A stretch of 8,890 nt of DNA from an uncultured Muribaculaceae bacterium (GCA_947644475.1 CANRZQ010000106.1:1-8890), one strand, 5' to 3'. Shown: positions 1 to 6,283, numbered from the stretch's first letter. Notes: generated by a model from the sequence alone, not told the origin. Program-made: numbers and translations.

Positions 1-31
1 CGAAAGCCCATGTTATGATGAGGTGTTGTTA

Positions 32-118
32 TTCGACTGCGGCCGCAGTCGAACCACCGTGATGCGTAAGAAACACGGGCTTTTGCCCGTGCCTACCGTA
101 TTCGACCGCCATGCGGTC
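32..118. repeat. Cluster of three perfect palindromes, one REP-like
   Basis: Three perfect hairpin-forming palindromes lie in 87 bp. The first (32-53) is a 22-bp uninterrupted palindrome with half-site TTCGACTGCGG and a GCGGCCGC centre. The second pairs CACGGGC (74-80) with GCCCGTG (85-91) around a TTTT loop. Read on the minus strand, it is led by GTAG (96-93) and one G, the layout of REP elements recognised by RAYT (REP-associated tyrosine) transposases. The third pairs GACCGC (104-109) with GCGGTC (113-118) around a CAT loop. The first and third are both entered by ATTCGAC (31-37 and 100-106), so they may be diverged copies. Short reading frames cross the cluster on both strands, but I see no protein I recognise in them. 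The palindromes are seen directly; the REP assignment is inference. Confidence 0.6.
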
Positions 119-161
119 CACCAGTCTTATCAGTAATGCACCGTAATCACGGGCTGCCCCG

Positions 162-317
162 AAATTTGCGCAATCTGTAAAAGTTGTGTTTCCCGGAGCG
201 CGGTCGCGCTCTTTTTTGCCACGAATTACACAAATTTCGCGGATTTCACAAATAATTTTTAATTTTCCTCTTTGCTATTTTTCGGCTGTATATGTGCCGT
301 AATCTGTGCAATTTGTG
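162..317. repeat. Degenerate 9-bp repeats in alternating orientation
   Basis: Three blocks share a degenerate 9-mer close to NAATTYGTG. Units at 162-170, 171-179 and 180-188 read forward (AAATTTGCG, CAATCTGTA, AAAGTTGTG). Units at 220-228, 229-237, 238-246 and 247-255 read in the reverse orientation (CACGAATTA, CACAAATTT, CGCGGATTT, CACAAATAA). Units at 300-308 and 309-317 read forward again (TAATCTGTG, CAATTTGTG). The reverse block sits directly after a hairpin with a T tract. No coding function is evident. From memory, the AATTCGTGTAATTCGTGGC-like string recurs widely between bacterial genes, but I cannot check that here. Confidence 0.5.
196..217 (+). terminator. Probable intrinsic terminator reading rightward
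   Basis: A six-bp GC stem (GAGCGC 196-201 with GCGCTC 206-211) closes on a GGTC loop and is followed directly by six T residues (212-217). That is the form of a Rho-independent terminator on the plus strand. No plus-strand gene is supported in the window, so it would serve a gene that begins left of position 1. Alternatively it is one more hairpin in this palindrome-rich stretch. It gives no U tract for transcripts of the minus-strand genes. Confidence 0.45.
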
Positions 318-469
318 TCTCAGAAATTCTGCAATGAGAAGATTTGTCGTATTCAGTTTCCTCGCGGAGCAACCATTTGTATGTGCGGTCGTACTCGTTG
401 GAAAGTGACTCCCGGAGCGGACGCGACTTATAAAAATCCGGGAACTCTTGTCCGCACGAAGTGTGGGGG
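318..469. other. Noncoding tail beyond rloB
   Basis: I see no gene in this stretch, which lies just past the 3' end of rloB. It contains the palindrome CAGAAATTCTG near 320-330. It also contains two interleaved inverted pairs: TCCCGGA (410-416) with TCCGGGA (437-443), and GCGGAC (417-422) with GTCCGC (450-455). These could fold in the rloB 3' untranslated RNA and act as an end signal, but no T tract follows in the rloB direction. Together with the repeats to its left, the whole 1-469 stretch holds palindromes and short repeats but no supported coding sequence. Confidence 0.4.
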
Positions 470-1162
470 TTATTTCAGTTTTTTGAGGAGGCGTTCGGGG
501 TGTTCGAGTTCGGCGATGAGGAGGTCGACGAGGGTGCAGGGGTGGTGGGAGGCGTAGTCGGTGTCGCCGGCGAAGCGGCGGCGCAGCCGCCGGGCGTGGC
601 GGGCGGCCATCTCGCGGTCGCCGAAGGTCTCCATTATGCGGTAGAGTTTGGGGTCGGCCTTTTGATAGTGGTAGTTGCGTTTGCCCATGGCCTGGCGTAT
701 TGCGTGCTCGAGCATCACGATGCAGCGGTCGCGTGGGATATGACTGTCGGGAGCCTGAAAATGAAGAAGATACCAAAGTTCGAACGACTCGTTGGACCAA
801 GCCACTTGCAGGCCGTTCTGACGGGCGAGTTCGATGGCCTTGTTGAAGTCGGGGAAGTCGTCGCGGTCGAAAACAAGCCATACGCGGTCGAAGGGGTTGG
901 TGCGCCGTGCCTCGATTTCTTTGCGAAGGGCGAGTGTGCGGCGCACGAGCGAGCATGTGCCACGGCCTTCGCCTCGCACTTCTTCCTCGCGGATTTCCGA
1001 CTGGCAGTCGCGCACGAAGGCATTCAGGTAGTTAGGTTCTGTCTTTTGCCCTTCGCACACTATGAGGAAGCGCACGATTTTGTCGCGCGTATTCTCGCGC
1101 CGCCGTACGGCGGCGCGGGGACGGCTCATCTGCGCCTTGGCCTGTTGGAGGGGAGAAGACAT
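470..1162 (-). CDS. rloB: RloB-family Toprim-like protein (orphan)
   Basis: This 230-aa protein belongs to the RloB family, whose members usually accompany an RloA AAA ATPase. The family includes AbiLii of the lactococcal AbiL abortive-infection system and genes lodged inside type I restriction loci. A basic N-terminus is followed by FLIVCEGQKTEPNY (residues 32-45), which carries the Toprim-like glutamate E37. The acidic motif VFDRDD (97-102) is the likely metal site. NESFELWYLLHF (124-135) and the C-terminal HHPCTLVDLL (206-215) are also family signatures. All conserved blocks are present, so the gene looks intact. A start at Met12 (position 1129) is possible, because the first eleven residues carry no family motif. 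No rloA or restriction gene lies beside it, which is unusual. REP-like palindromes lie on both sides, suggesting a defence islet. A nuclease or RNA-targeting role is inferred from the fold only. Confidence 0.85.
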   Translation of the reverse strand: MSSPLQQAKAQMSRPRAAVRRRENTRDKIVRFLIVCEGQKTEPNYLNAFVRDCQSEIREEEVRGEGRGTCSLVRRTLALRKEIEARRTNPFDRVWLVFDRDDFPDFNKAIELARQNGLQVAWSNESFELWYLLHFQAPDSHIPRDRCIVMLEHAIRQAMGKRNYHYQKADPKLYRIMETFGDREMAARHARRLRRRFAGDTDYASHHPCTLVDLLIAELEHPERLLKKLK

Positions 1163-1204
1163 GGCAAAAAGAAAGTATAAGGTATGAGTGATGAGGGATG
1201 TGGA

Positions 1205-1298
1205 TGTAGGGACGCACGGCTCGTGCGTCCGTTGCAGGATAAGAAAAATTCTTTATAATAGCATTTTATTGCGGACGCACGAGCCGTGCGTCCCTACA
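1205..1298. repeat. BIME-like pair of inverted REP hairpins
   Basis: Two perfect 27-bp inverted arms (1205-1231 and 1272-1298) flank a 40-bp AT-rich spacer. Each arm is itself a hairpin: on the left, GGACGCACG (1210-1218), loop GCT, CGTGCGTCC (1222-1230); the right arm (1273-1293) mirrors it. On the outer side each hairpin is led by GTAG (1206-1209 on plus, 1297-1294 on minus). A conserved GTAG before a palindrome is the hallmark of REP elements mobilised by RAYT (TnpA-REP) proteins, and two REPs facing each other make a BIME. The element fills the gap between the epimerase stop and the rloB start, so it may also end epimerase transcripts or set the rloB leader. I see no target-site duplication and no RAYT gene in the window. 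Confidence 0.75.
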
Positions 1299-1313
1299 CC
1301 GTGCTTAATTAAT

Positions 1314-2447
1314 TCAAGATAGCAGTTCCACGCCGATGCCGGGGCGGTCGGCGGGGATGGTGACCTGGCCGTCGACGATTTTTATGCCGTCGAAGCGGTC
1401 GTTGGATATGAGGAGGTTGCCGTCGAGGTCGGCCCAGTCGACCATAGGGGCGAGTTGGGCGGCGGCCGTCACGGCACATGATGTCTCGGTCATGCAGCCG
1501 AGCATCACTTTCATGCCAAGTGCTCGGGCGAGCACGGCCATCTTGTAGGCTTCGTGCAGGCCTGTCGATTTCATGAGTTTTATGTTGATGCCGTCATAGG
1601 CTCCGGCGGCACGCTGCACGTCGGGCAGCCGCTGGAGAAATTCGTCGGCTATGAGGGGCAGGGGAGAGCGCTCGCGCAGCCATGCTGTGTCGTCGAGCAT
1701 TTCCTTAGGCATCGGCTGCTCCACGAAAAGGCAGTTGCGCTCCGAGAGCCACTCGCACATATCGAGGGCTTGCTCCTTGTCGCTCCATCCTTGGTTGGCG
1801 TCGACGCAGATAGGCACGTCGGACACGGCGCGGAGGCGTTCGACAAGTTCCTTGTCGTGGCCAAGTCCCATTTTCACTTTCACCACCTTGAAGCCTTCGG
1901 TCTCCTCGATTTCGCGTCGCATTTCCTCGGGGTCGTCCTGCCAGGAGATGGTGATGGATGTATTTGGGGCTTTCTTTGGGTCGAGGCCCCAGATTTTATA
2001 CCATGGCTGCCCCATGATTTTGCCGGTGAGGTCGTGGAGGGCTATGTCTACGGATGCTTTGGCGGCGCGGTTGTCGGGCGCGATAGATTCGAGGTAGGCA
2101 TGGATATTTTCGGTGTCGAACGGGTCGAACTGCGTAAGGTCTACTTTCGAGAGGAATTGCGACACGGAGTCGACCGATTCGCCCAGATAAGGCGGCATCG
2201 AAGCCTCGCCGTAGCCCACAAGGCCGTCATATTCAATCTGCACCTGCACGTCGGGCGTGGTGGTGCGTTGCGATTTGGCGAGGTTAAAAGCGTGGCGCAG
2301 ACGCAGTTCGTAAGGTTCGAAAGAGAGGTTCATTTTGCCGGAGCGAGCACTTTGCTTAGTGGCCGAGCCGCATGCGGAGAAACTTATGGGTGATACTGCC
2401 ACGGCGGCTCCAAGGCCCATCGTGCGCAGGAAATTACGTCGGTTCAT
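1314..2447 (-). CDS. Exported dipeptide (L-Ala-D/L-Glu) epimerase
   Basis: A 377-aa enolase-superfamily enzyme of the dipeptide epimerase group, which interconverts L-Ala-D-Glu and L-Ala-L-Glu during murein peptide use. Visible catalytic parts are the KxK pair K190/K192 (VVKVKMG), metal ligands D216 (VDANQGW), E243 (FVEQP) and D268 (IADEF), the opposite-face lysine in NIKLMK (287-293), and the D340-L-D342 motif that binds the substrate amino group in this group. The N-terminus MNRRNFLRTMGLG is a twin-arginine signal, followed by a hydrophobic run and a lipobox-like FSAC ending at C26. This predicts export of the folded enzyme and lipid anchoring in the periplasm. It is last in a cassette with an NlpC/P60 peptidase 37 bp upstream. 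The start is fixed by the Tat signal; an octamer array rather than a Shine-Dalgarno abuts the ATG. Substrate preference could be another dipeptide. Confidence 0.87.
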   Translation of the reverse strand: MNRRNFLRTMGLGAAVAVSPISFSACGSATKQSARSGKMNLSFEPYELRLRHAFNLAKSQRTTTPDVQVQIEYDGLVGYGEASMPPYLGESVDSVSQFLSKVDLTQFDPFDTENIHAYLESIAPDNRAAKASVDIALHDLTGKIMGQPWYKIWGLDPKKAPNTSITISWQDDPEEMRREIEETEGFKVVKVKMGLGHDKELVERLRAVSDVPICVDANQGWSDKEQALDMCEWLSERNCLFVEQPMPKEMLDDTAWLRERSPLPLIADEFLQRLPDVQRAAGAYDGINIKLMKSTGLHEAYKMAVLARALGMKVMLGCMTETSCAVTAAAQLAPMVDWADLDGNLLISNDRFDGIKIVDGQVTIPADRPGIGVELLS

Positions 2448-2479
2448 GGTAGTTGGGTAGTTGGGAAGTTGAGGAGTTG
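2448..2479. repeat. Four tandem 8-bp repeats abutting the epimerase start
   Basis: Four 8-bp units run without interruption: GGTAGTTG (2448-2455), GGTAGTTG (2456-2463), GGAAGTTG (2464-2471) and AGGAGTTG (2472-2479). In the sense of the genes they read CAACTNCC, and the last unit touches the epimerase ATG. The array fills nearly all of the gap after the NlpC/P60 stop. The same octamer family recurs at 6342-6381 in the opposite orientation relative to transcription. Confidence 0.8.
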
Positions 2480-2484
2480 GATAG

Positions 2485-3432
2485 TCAGAGAGAGGGGAAA
2501 TACCAGGGGTGGTTGCGGGCGAGGGTTATGCCCGGTGTGCCTTCCGAGCCGGCGATGCGCACGGCGTGGAGGAACGGAGTGGTGAGATAGGCCGGGGAGT
2601 CGGGGTCGACGCTGTTGCGCTTTACACGCCCGGAGGAATGTACGTAGTTGCCGTCGTGGTCGTATATTGCCACATGTGTCACACGGCCGGTCTTGGGGTT
2701 GCCGAAGAAGAGGAGGTCGCCTGCTTGGCATGTGCGCCAGTCTTTGGCTTCGATGCGGCGGCCGGTCTTGGCTTGCTGCGAGGCGTCGCGCATAAGGATG
2801 ATGCCGTTGGCGAGATACGACACTTTCGACAGCCCGGAGCAGTCGAGCGACTTGGCCGATGTGCCGCCCCATAGATAGGGGGTGCCTTCCATCGAGTAGG
2901 CTATGTCGAGGATAACGTCGGGGTTGAAATCCTGTGCGGCCCATTGCGATATTTCTGTGAGGTCGGCTGCGTCGGCCCAGCCCTTGCGTCCGTCGGGGAG
3001 GGTGATTTCAACGCGTCCGTTCACCGGGGCGTCGAGCGAGCCTTCCACTATGTTGCCGATTACAAGGTCGGTTACAGCCTCGCGCACGCCCGAGGCTGTG
3101 GGCGACGAGTAGGCGCGGGTCTGGTAAGGAGCCGTGACGACAAGGCGCGGAGCCGTGCGCCACGCAGCCATTTCTTCCGCTGTTTTTTCAACCAGGGAAT
3201 TGTCGACGATGTAGCCTGTATAGCCGTCGGGGGTCTCGACGCGCCACCAGTCGCCGTCTTTTTCGAGCACGCGCAGGGGCATGCCCATTATGGCTTGCGA
3301 CACCAATTCGGATGAGTGCCCGGGCTTTGCGCGCATGCACGCTGCGGAGATGCGGGGAAGCGCCCAGTTGTCTTGTGCTATTGCTGCGATGCCGATGAGC
3401 GACGAGAGCAGGATGCAGAGGAGGTGTTTCAT
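2485..3432 (-). CDS. SH3b-NlpC/P60 murein endopeptidase (YkfC-like)
   Basis: A 315-aa secreted cysteine peptidase of the YkfC type, expected to cut the gamma-D-Glu-diamino acid bond in muropeptides that have a free N-terminal L-Ala. A Sec signal peptide covers residues 1 to about 20 (MKHLLCILLSSLIGIAAIAQ). Two bacterial SH3-like domains follow at roughly 29-82 and 95-160. The NlpC/P60 domain begins near 168 and holds the catalytic Cys in LDCSG (C198), the His in VTHVAIY (H253) and the third polar residue in YVHSSG (H265). The length and SH3b-SH3b-NlpC order match the family. Its ATG overlaps the stop of the upstream transglutaminase gene by 4 nt (ATGA), implying translational coupling. Its expected product, L-Ala-D-Glu, is the expected substrate of the epimerase encoded next. 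It probably acts in the periplasm. Confidence 0.87.
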   Translation of the reverse strand: MKHLLCILLSSLIGIAAIAQDNWALPRISAACMRAKPGHSSELVSQAIMGMPLRVLEKDGDWWRVETPDGYTGYIVDNSLVEKTAEEMAAWRTAPRLVVTAPYQTRAYSSPTASGVREAVTDLVIGNIVEGSLDAPVNGRVEITLPDGRKGWADAADLTEISQWAAQDFNPDVILDIAYSMEGTPYLWGGTSAKSLDCSGLSKVSYLANGIILMRDASQQAKTGRRIEAKDWRTCQAGDLLFFGNPKTGRVTHVAIYDHDGNYVHSSGRVKRNSVDPDSPAYLTTPFLHAVRIAGSEGTPGITLARNHPWYFPSL

Positions 3433-4778
3433 TTGGTTACGGTTTCGGGTGTTACGGATATCAATTCAAGGTGCTGGTCCCAGCCGGGATAGAAAAGGTT
3501 GCCGCGCGACGACTCTACCTCGCCCATCTGGGCGTCGACAGTCTCGGAGCGGACGAAGCGTTTGGGAGGGAAGAACTCGCCGCACACGCCTTGGTTGGCG
3601 GCGAAGCGGTGGGCGTCCATGCCGGTGGAATAGAAATTGCGCACGGCCTCGGAGGCGGCGTTGGTGTAGCGGCCAAACGACACGTCGACGGGCACCCAGC
3701 CTACTCCTTCGAAATATACTTCGGCCCAGTCGTGGAGATTCTTCTCGCCGGGGTGGAGCATCCAGCCGCTTTCCCAGCGTGCGGGCACGCCGAGCGAGCG
3801 CATGAGCGAGATATAGAGCAGCGACACCTGGCCACAGTCGCCGTGGCCGGTTTCAAGCACATAGCGCGGGATGCAGGGAATGGTGGAATATTCGCGCGCG
3901 CCGGCCCAGGGGTATTGCACTATGTAGTCGTAGACGAGTTCGCTCTGGCGGAACGGGTTGGTCTCCGCGCCGACGATTTGGCGGGCAAGCGAGTCAAGTC
4001 CGACGATATGCGGAGCCTCAAAGGCGGTGTAGCGGCGGTAAAGGTCGCTTTCCTTGTCGTAGGGCTTCATGTCGGCGAGGATACGTCCGGGAGCGAAATA
4101 TTCGCCGGAGGTGACGAACTCGGCCTCGTATTCAAAACGAGTTGTATCGCCCTCCGAGACAGGAGCCTCGAAATAGATGGTGCGGTGCACGCTCTGCTCC
4201 GGTGAGGAAATCACATATGGACCCGATGCGGAGATAAGGCGGATGTCGCGTTGCCGCTGCGACTCAATAGGATATGGCATCCATACGCGCAGTGTGTCGC
4301 CGCGCAGGACGGGGGCGTAGGGCACGTCGATAGAGAAGCGGTAATGCACGCGGTGGGCGCCGCCGTCGGCAAGAAGTCCCTCAGAGGCGCGTATCACAGA
4401 GTCGGCATATGCCCGGCGAGCCTCCGACGACTCGGCTCCGCGGCAAGTCCATGAGCCTCGCAGCGCGGGATGCAGCAGCGAGATGTTGCGCACCGACTTG
4501 CGGTGCATCCGTTCGGTGCCGTCGATTGTCATCAGTTCCACGATGCCTTCCTTGGCGAGGGCGCGGATGCTGTCGGGAGTTATGCCCGGAATCTTTTCCT
4601 GCAAAGCCTCTGCGGCCTCGGGCATGGTGAGGGAGAAGTCGGCGAGCAGACGTGAATGTATGGTCGCCGCCGAGTCCTGTTCGAGCCACGAAGGTATCTC
4701 GGCGTCGGACACGGAGGCGGATTTGGAGCAGCCGGCGAGCATTGCGCCTGCGGCGAGGATGCAGAGAAGAGGTTTCAT
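3429..4778 (-). CDS. Transglutaminase-fold lipoprotein
   Basis: A 449-aa lipoprotein with a C-terminal transglutaminase-like domain. The signal peptide MKPLLCILAAGAMLAGC has a textbook lipobox (LAGC, C17), which fixes the start at 4778. The same frame stays open upstream to 5000, but that extension crosses a tandem-repeat array and glmM and would bury the lipobox. Residues 18-140 are mainly helical and of unknown role; 141-230 resemble a beta-rich spacer. The transglutaminase core carries GDCGQ (C315), LHDWAEVYF (H349) and PVDVSFG (D365), the expected Cys-His-Asp triad. Bacterial members of this fold are more often peptidases or amidases than cross-linkers. As first gene of a cassette with an NlpC/P60 peptidase and a dipeptide epimerase, it may process murein peptides or cross-bridges in the periplasm. 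That substrate is inference. Confidence 0.82.
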   Translation of the reverse strand: MKPLLCILAAGAMLAGCSKSASVSDAEIPSWLEQDSAATIHSRLLADFSLTMPEAAEALQEKIPGITPDSIRALAKEGIVELMTIDGTERMHRKSVRNISLLHPALRGSWTCRGAESSEARRAYADSVIRASEGLLADGGAHRVHYRFSIDVPYAPVLRGDTLRVWMPYPIESQRQRDIRLISASGPYVISSPEQSVHRTIYFEAPVSEGDTTRFEYEAEFVTSGEYFAPGRILADMKPYDKESDLYRRYTAFEAPHIVGLDSLARQIVGAETNPFRQSELVYDYIVQYPWAGAREYSTIPCIPRYVLETGHGDCGQVSLLYISLMRSLGVPARWESGWMLHPGEKNLHDWAEVYFEGVGWVPVDVSFGRYTNAASEAVRNFYSTGMDAHRFAANQGVCGEFFPPKRFVRSETVDAQMGEVESSRGNLFYPGWDQHLELISVTPETVTK

Positions 4779-4793
4779 CAGGAAATTTTCAGA

Positions 4794-4881
4794 TCGAATT
4801 ATTTCGATATAAGTCGAGATATTTCGAATTAAATCGATCGAATTAAATCGATCTAAATCGAAATATCTCGATATAAATCGG
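4794..4881. repeat. Tandem decamer array, TCGA plus six A/T-rich bases
   Basis: Eight 10-bp units each begin with TCGA: 4794 TCGAATTATT, 4804 TCGATATAAG, 4814 TCGAGATATT, 4824 TCGAATTAAA, then a lone TCGA at 4834, and 4838 TCGAATTAAA, 4848 TCGATCTAAA, 4858 TCGAAATATC, 4868 TCGATATAAA, ending in TCGG at 4878. Within it, 14-bp arms at 4814-4827 and 4858-4871 are perfect inverted complements, so the transcript could form a hairpin with a 30-nt loop. The array nearly fills the gap from the glmM stop to 15 nt before the next ATG. Confidence 0.85.
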
Positions 4882-4885
4882 TTGA

Positions 4886-6262
4886 TTATTTTAGTTCTTG
4901 CTTGATTTTTTCGCCGAGGGCTTCCGCTTCCTCGCGGGTGTGAGCCTCGGAATAGATGCGGATGATAGGCTCGGTGTTCGACTTGCGAAGGTGAACCCAT
5001 GAGTCGGCGAAATCGATTTTTACGCCGTCGATGGTAGTGAGCCGCTCGTTGGAGAATTTCTCCTTTACGCGTTCGAGGATGGCGTCGACGTCGATGTCGG
5101 GCGTGAGTTCAACTTTTGTCTTGGCAATGTAGTATGAAGGAAGAGCGGCGCGAATCTCGCTTACTTTCTTGCCGGATTTAGCCATCATGGTCAAGAAGAG
5201 CGCCACGCCCACGAGGGCATCGCGGCCATAGTGCGATTCGGGGTAGATGACACCGCCGTTGCCTTCGCCGCCGATTACGGCTCCGTTCTTGCGCATGAGG
5301 GTGGTGACGTTTACCTCGCCCACTGCCGCAGCCTCGTATTTTCCGCCGTGGGCCTCGGTGACATCGCGCAGGGCGCGCGACGACGAGAGGTTCGACACGG
5401 TGTTGCCCGGTGTGTGGCTCAGCACATAGTCGGCAATGGAGACGAGGGTGTATTCCTCGCCGAACATGCGGCCGTCTTCCATGATTATGGCGAGGCGGTC
5501 GACATCCGGGTCGACAACGAAGGCCACGTCGGCCACGCCTGTGGCCATCAGTTCGGAAATGCCGGTGAGATTTTCGGGGATAGGCTCGGGTGTGTGGGCA
5601 AATTTGCCGGTGGGCTCGCAGTTGAGTTCGATTACTTCTTCCACGCCGAGAGCGCGGAGAAGTTGGGGAATGACCACGCCGCCAACGGAGTTCACGGCAT
5701 CGACAGCCACGCGGAAGCGGGCCTTGCGTATGGCCTCTACATCGACCAGGCGCAAATCGAGCACCGAGCGGATGTGGCGCGCGGCGTAAGTGTTGTTTGT
5801 GTATTCGTGGCCCAGGTCGTCAACTTCGGCAAAGTCGAAATCGTCGGCTTCTGCCAGGGCAAGCACTTTCCGGCCTTGCTCGGCGTCGAGAAACTCGCCT
5901 TGGCCGTTGAGCAGTTTGAGGGCGTTCCAGTGCTTGGGGTTGTGGGAGGCTGTGATGATGATGCCGCCGAGAGCGTTTTCGCCTGTTACGGCGAGTTCGG
6001 TGGTGGGTGTGGTGGCCAGGCCGATATTCACCACATCAAGGCCCATGCCGCAAAGGGTGCCGACAACGATGTCGTTGACCATCCGGCCCGAAAGACGGGC
6101 GTCGCGGCCAACAACGACAGTGCCTTTTTTAGCGCCGGAGGACCGTTTGATGAATGTAGCGTATGCCGCAGTAAATTTTGCAATGTCGACGGGGTTCAGT
6201 CCGTCGCCGGCACGGCCGCCTATGGTGCCTCGTATGCCGGATATGGATTTGATGAGTGACAT
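4886..6262 (-). CDS. glmM: Phosphoglucosamine mutase (archaeal-type signature)
   Basis: A 458-aa alpha-D-phosphohexomutase, full length for the family. It should interconvert glucosamine-6-phosphate and glucosamine-1-phosphate in the cytoplasm, feeding UDP-GlcNAc for peptidoglycan and LPS. All four functional loops are visible: the phosphoserine loop TASHNP (S106), the Mg loop DPDVDR (D251, D253, D255), the sugar-specificity loop GGEGNGG (331-337) and the phosphate-binding loop RKSNTEP (426-432). The GEGNGG form is the one seen in archaeal and many Bacteroidetes enzymes, whereas classical E. coli-type GlmM has a GEQSGH-like loop. Phosphoglucomutase or phosphomannomutase activity therefore cannot be excluded. 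It starts 123 bp after the DUF4827-like gene, the gap being mostly repeat arrays, and ends 107 bp before the transglutaminase gene. Confidence 0.88.
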   Translation of the reverse strand: MSLIKSISGIRGTIGGRAGDGLNPVDIAKFTAAYATFIKRSSGAKKGTVVVGRDARLSGRMVNDIVVGTLCGMGLDVVNIGLATTPTTELAVTGENALGGIIITASHNPKHWNALKLLNGQGEFLDAEQGRKVLALAEADDFDFAEVDDLGHEYTNNTYAARHIRSVLDLRLVDVEAIRKARFRVAVDAVNSVGGVVIPQLLRALGVEEVIELNCEPTGKFAHTPEPIPENLTGISELMATGVADVAFVVDPDVDRLAIIMEDGRMFGEEYTLVSIADYVLSHTPGNTVSNLSSSRALRDVTEAHGGKYEAAAVGEVNVTTLMRKNGAVIGGEGNGGVIYPESHYGRDALVGVALFLTMMAKSGKKVSEIRAALPSYYIAKTKVELTPDIDVDAILERVKEKFSNERLTTIDGVKIDFADSWVHLRKSNTEPIIRIYSEAHTREEAEALGEKIKQELK

Positions 6263-6283
6263 TTCAGACAGGTATAAAGTAAA

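Noticed and set aside
29..112. Small minus-strand frame starting MAVEYGRHGQ
   Set aside because: It is made entirely of the palindrome cluster and has no supporting context. The repeats explain it better than a gene.
2..136. Plus-strand reading frame open from the left edge to TAA at 134, followed 60 bp later by the terminator-like hairpin
   Set aside because: It could be the tail of a gene beyond the edge, but 44 open codons in GC-rich palindromic DNA are expected fairly often by chance, and the translation shows nothing I recognise. The opposite strand is open too.
461..1180. Long plus-strand frame opposite rloB (239 codons)
   Set aside because: It mirrors rloB on the other strand. The rloB frame has full family motifs, and the antisense frame is open because GC-rich codon use leaves few stop triplets.
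1554..2393. Long plus-strand frame opposite the epimerase
   Set aside because: The sense frame has the complete enolase-superfamily active site; the antisense one resembles no family I know.
4779..5000. 74-residue upstream extension of the transglutaminase lipoprotein
   Set aside because: It runs through the decamer array and into glmM coding sequence and would bury a clear lipobox signal peptide.
5231..6259. 342-codon plus-strand frame opposite glmM
   Set aside because: Same cause: a codon-bias shadow of a gene with all mutase motifs.
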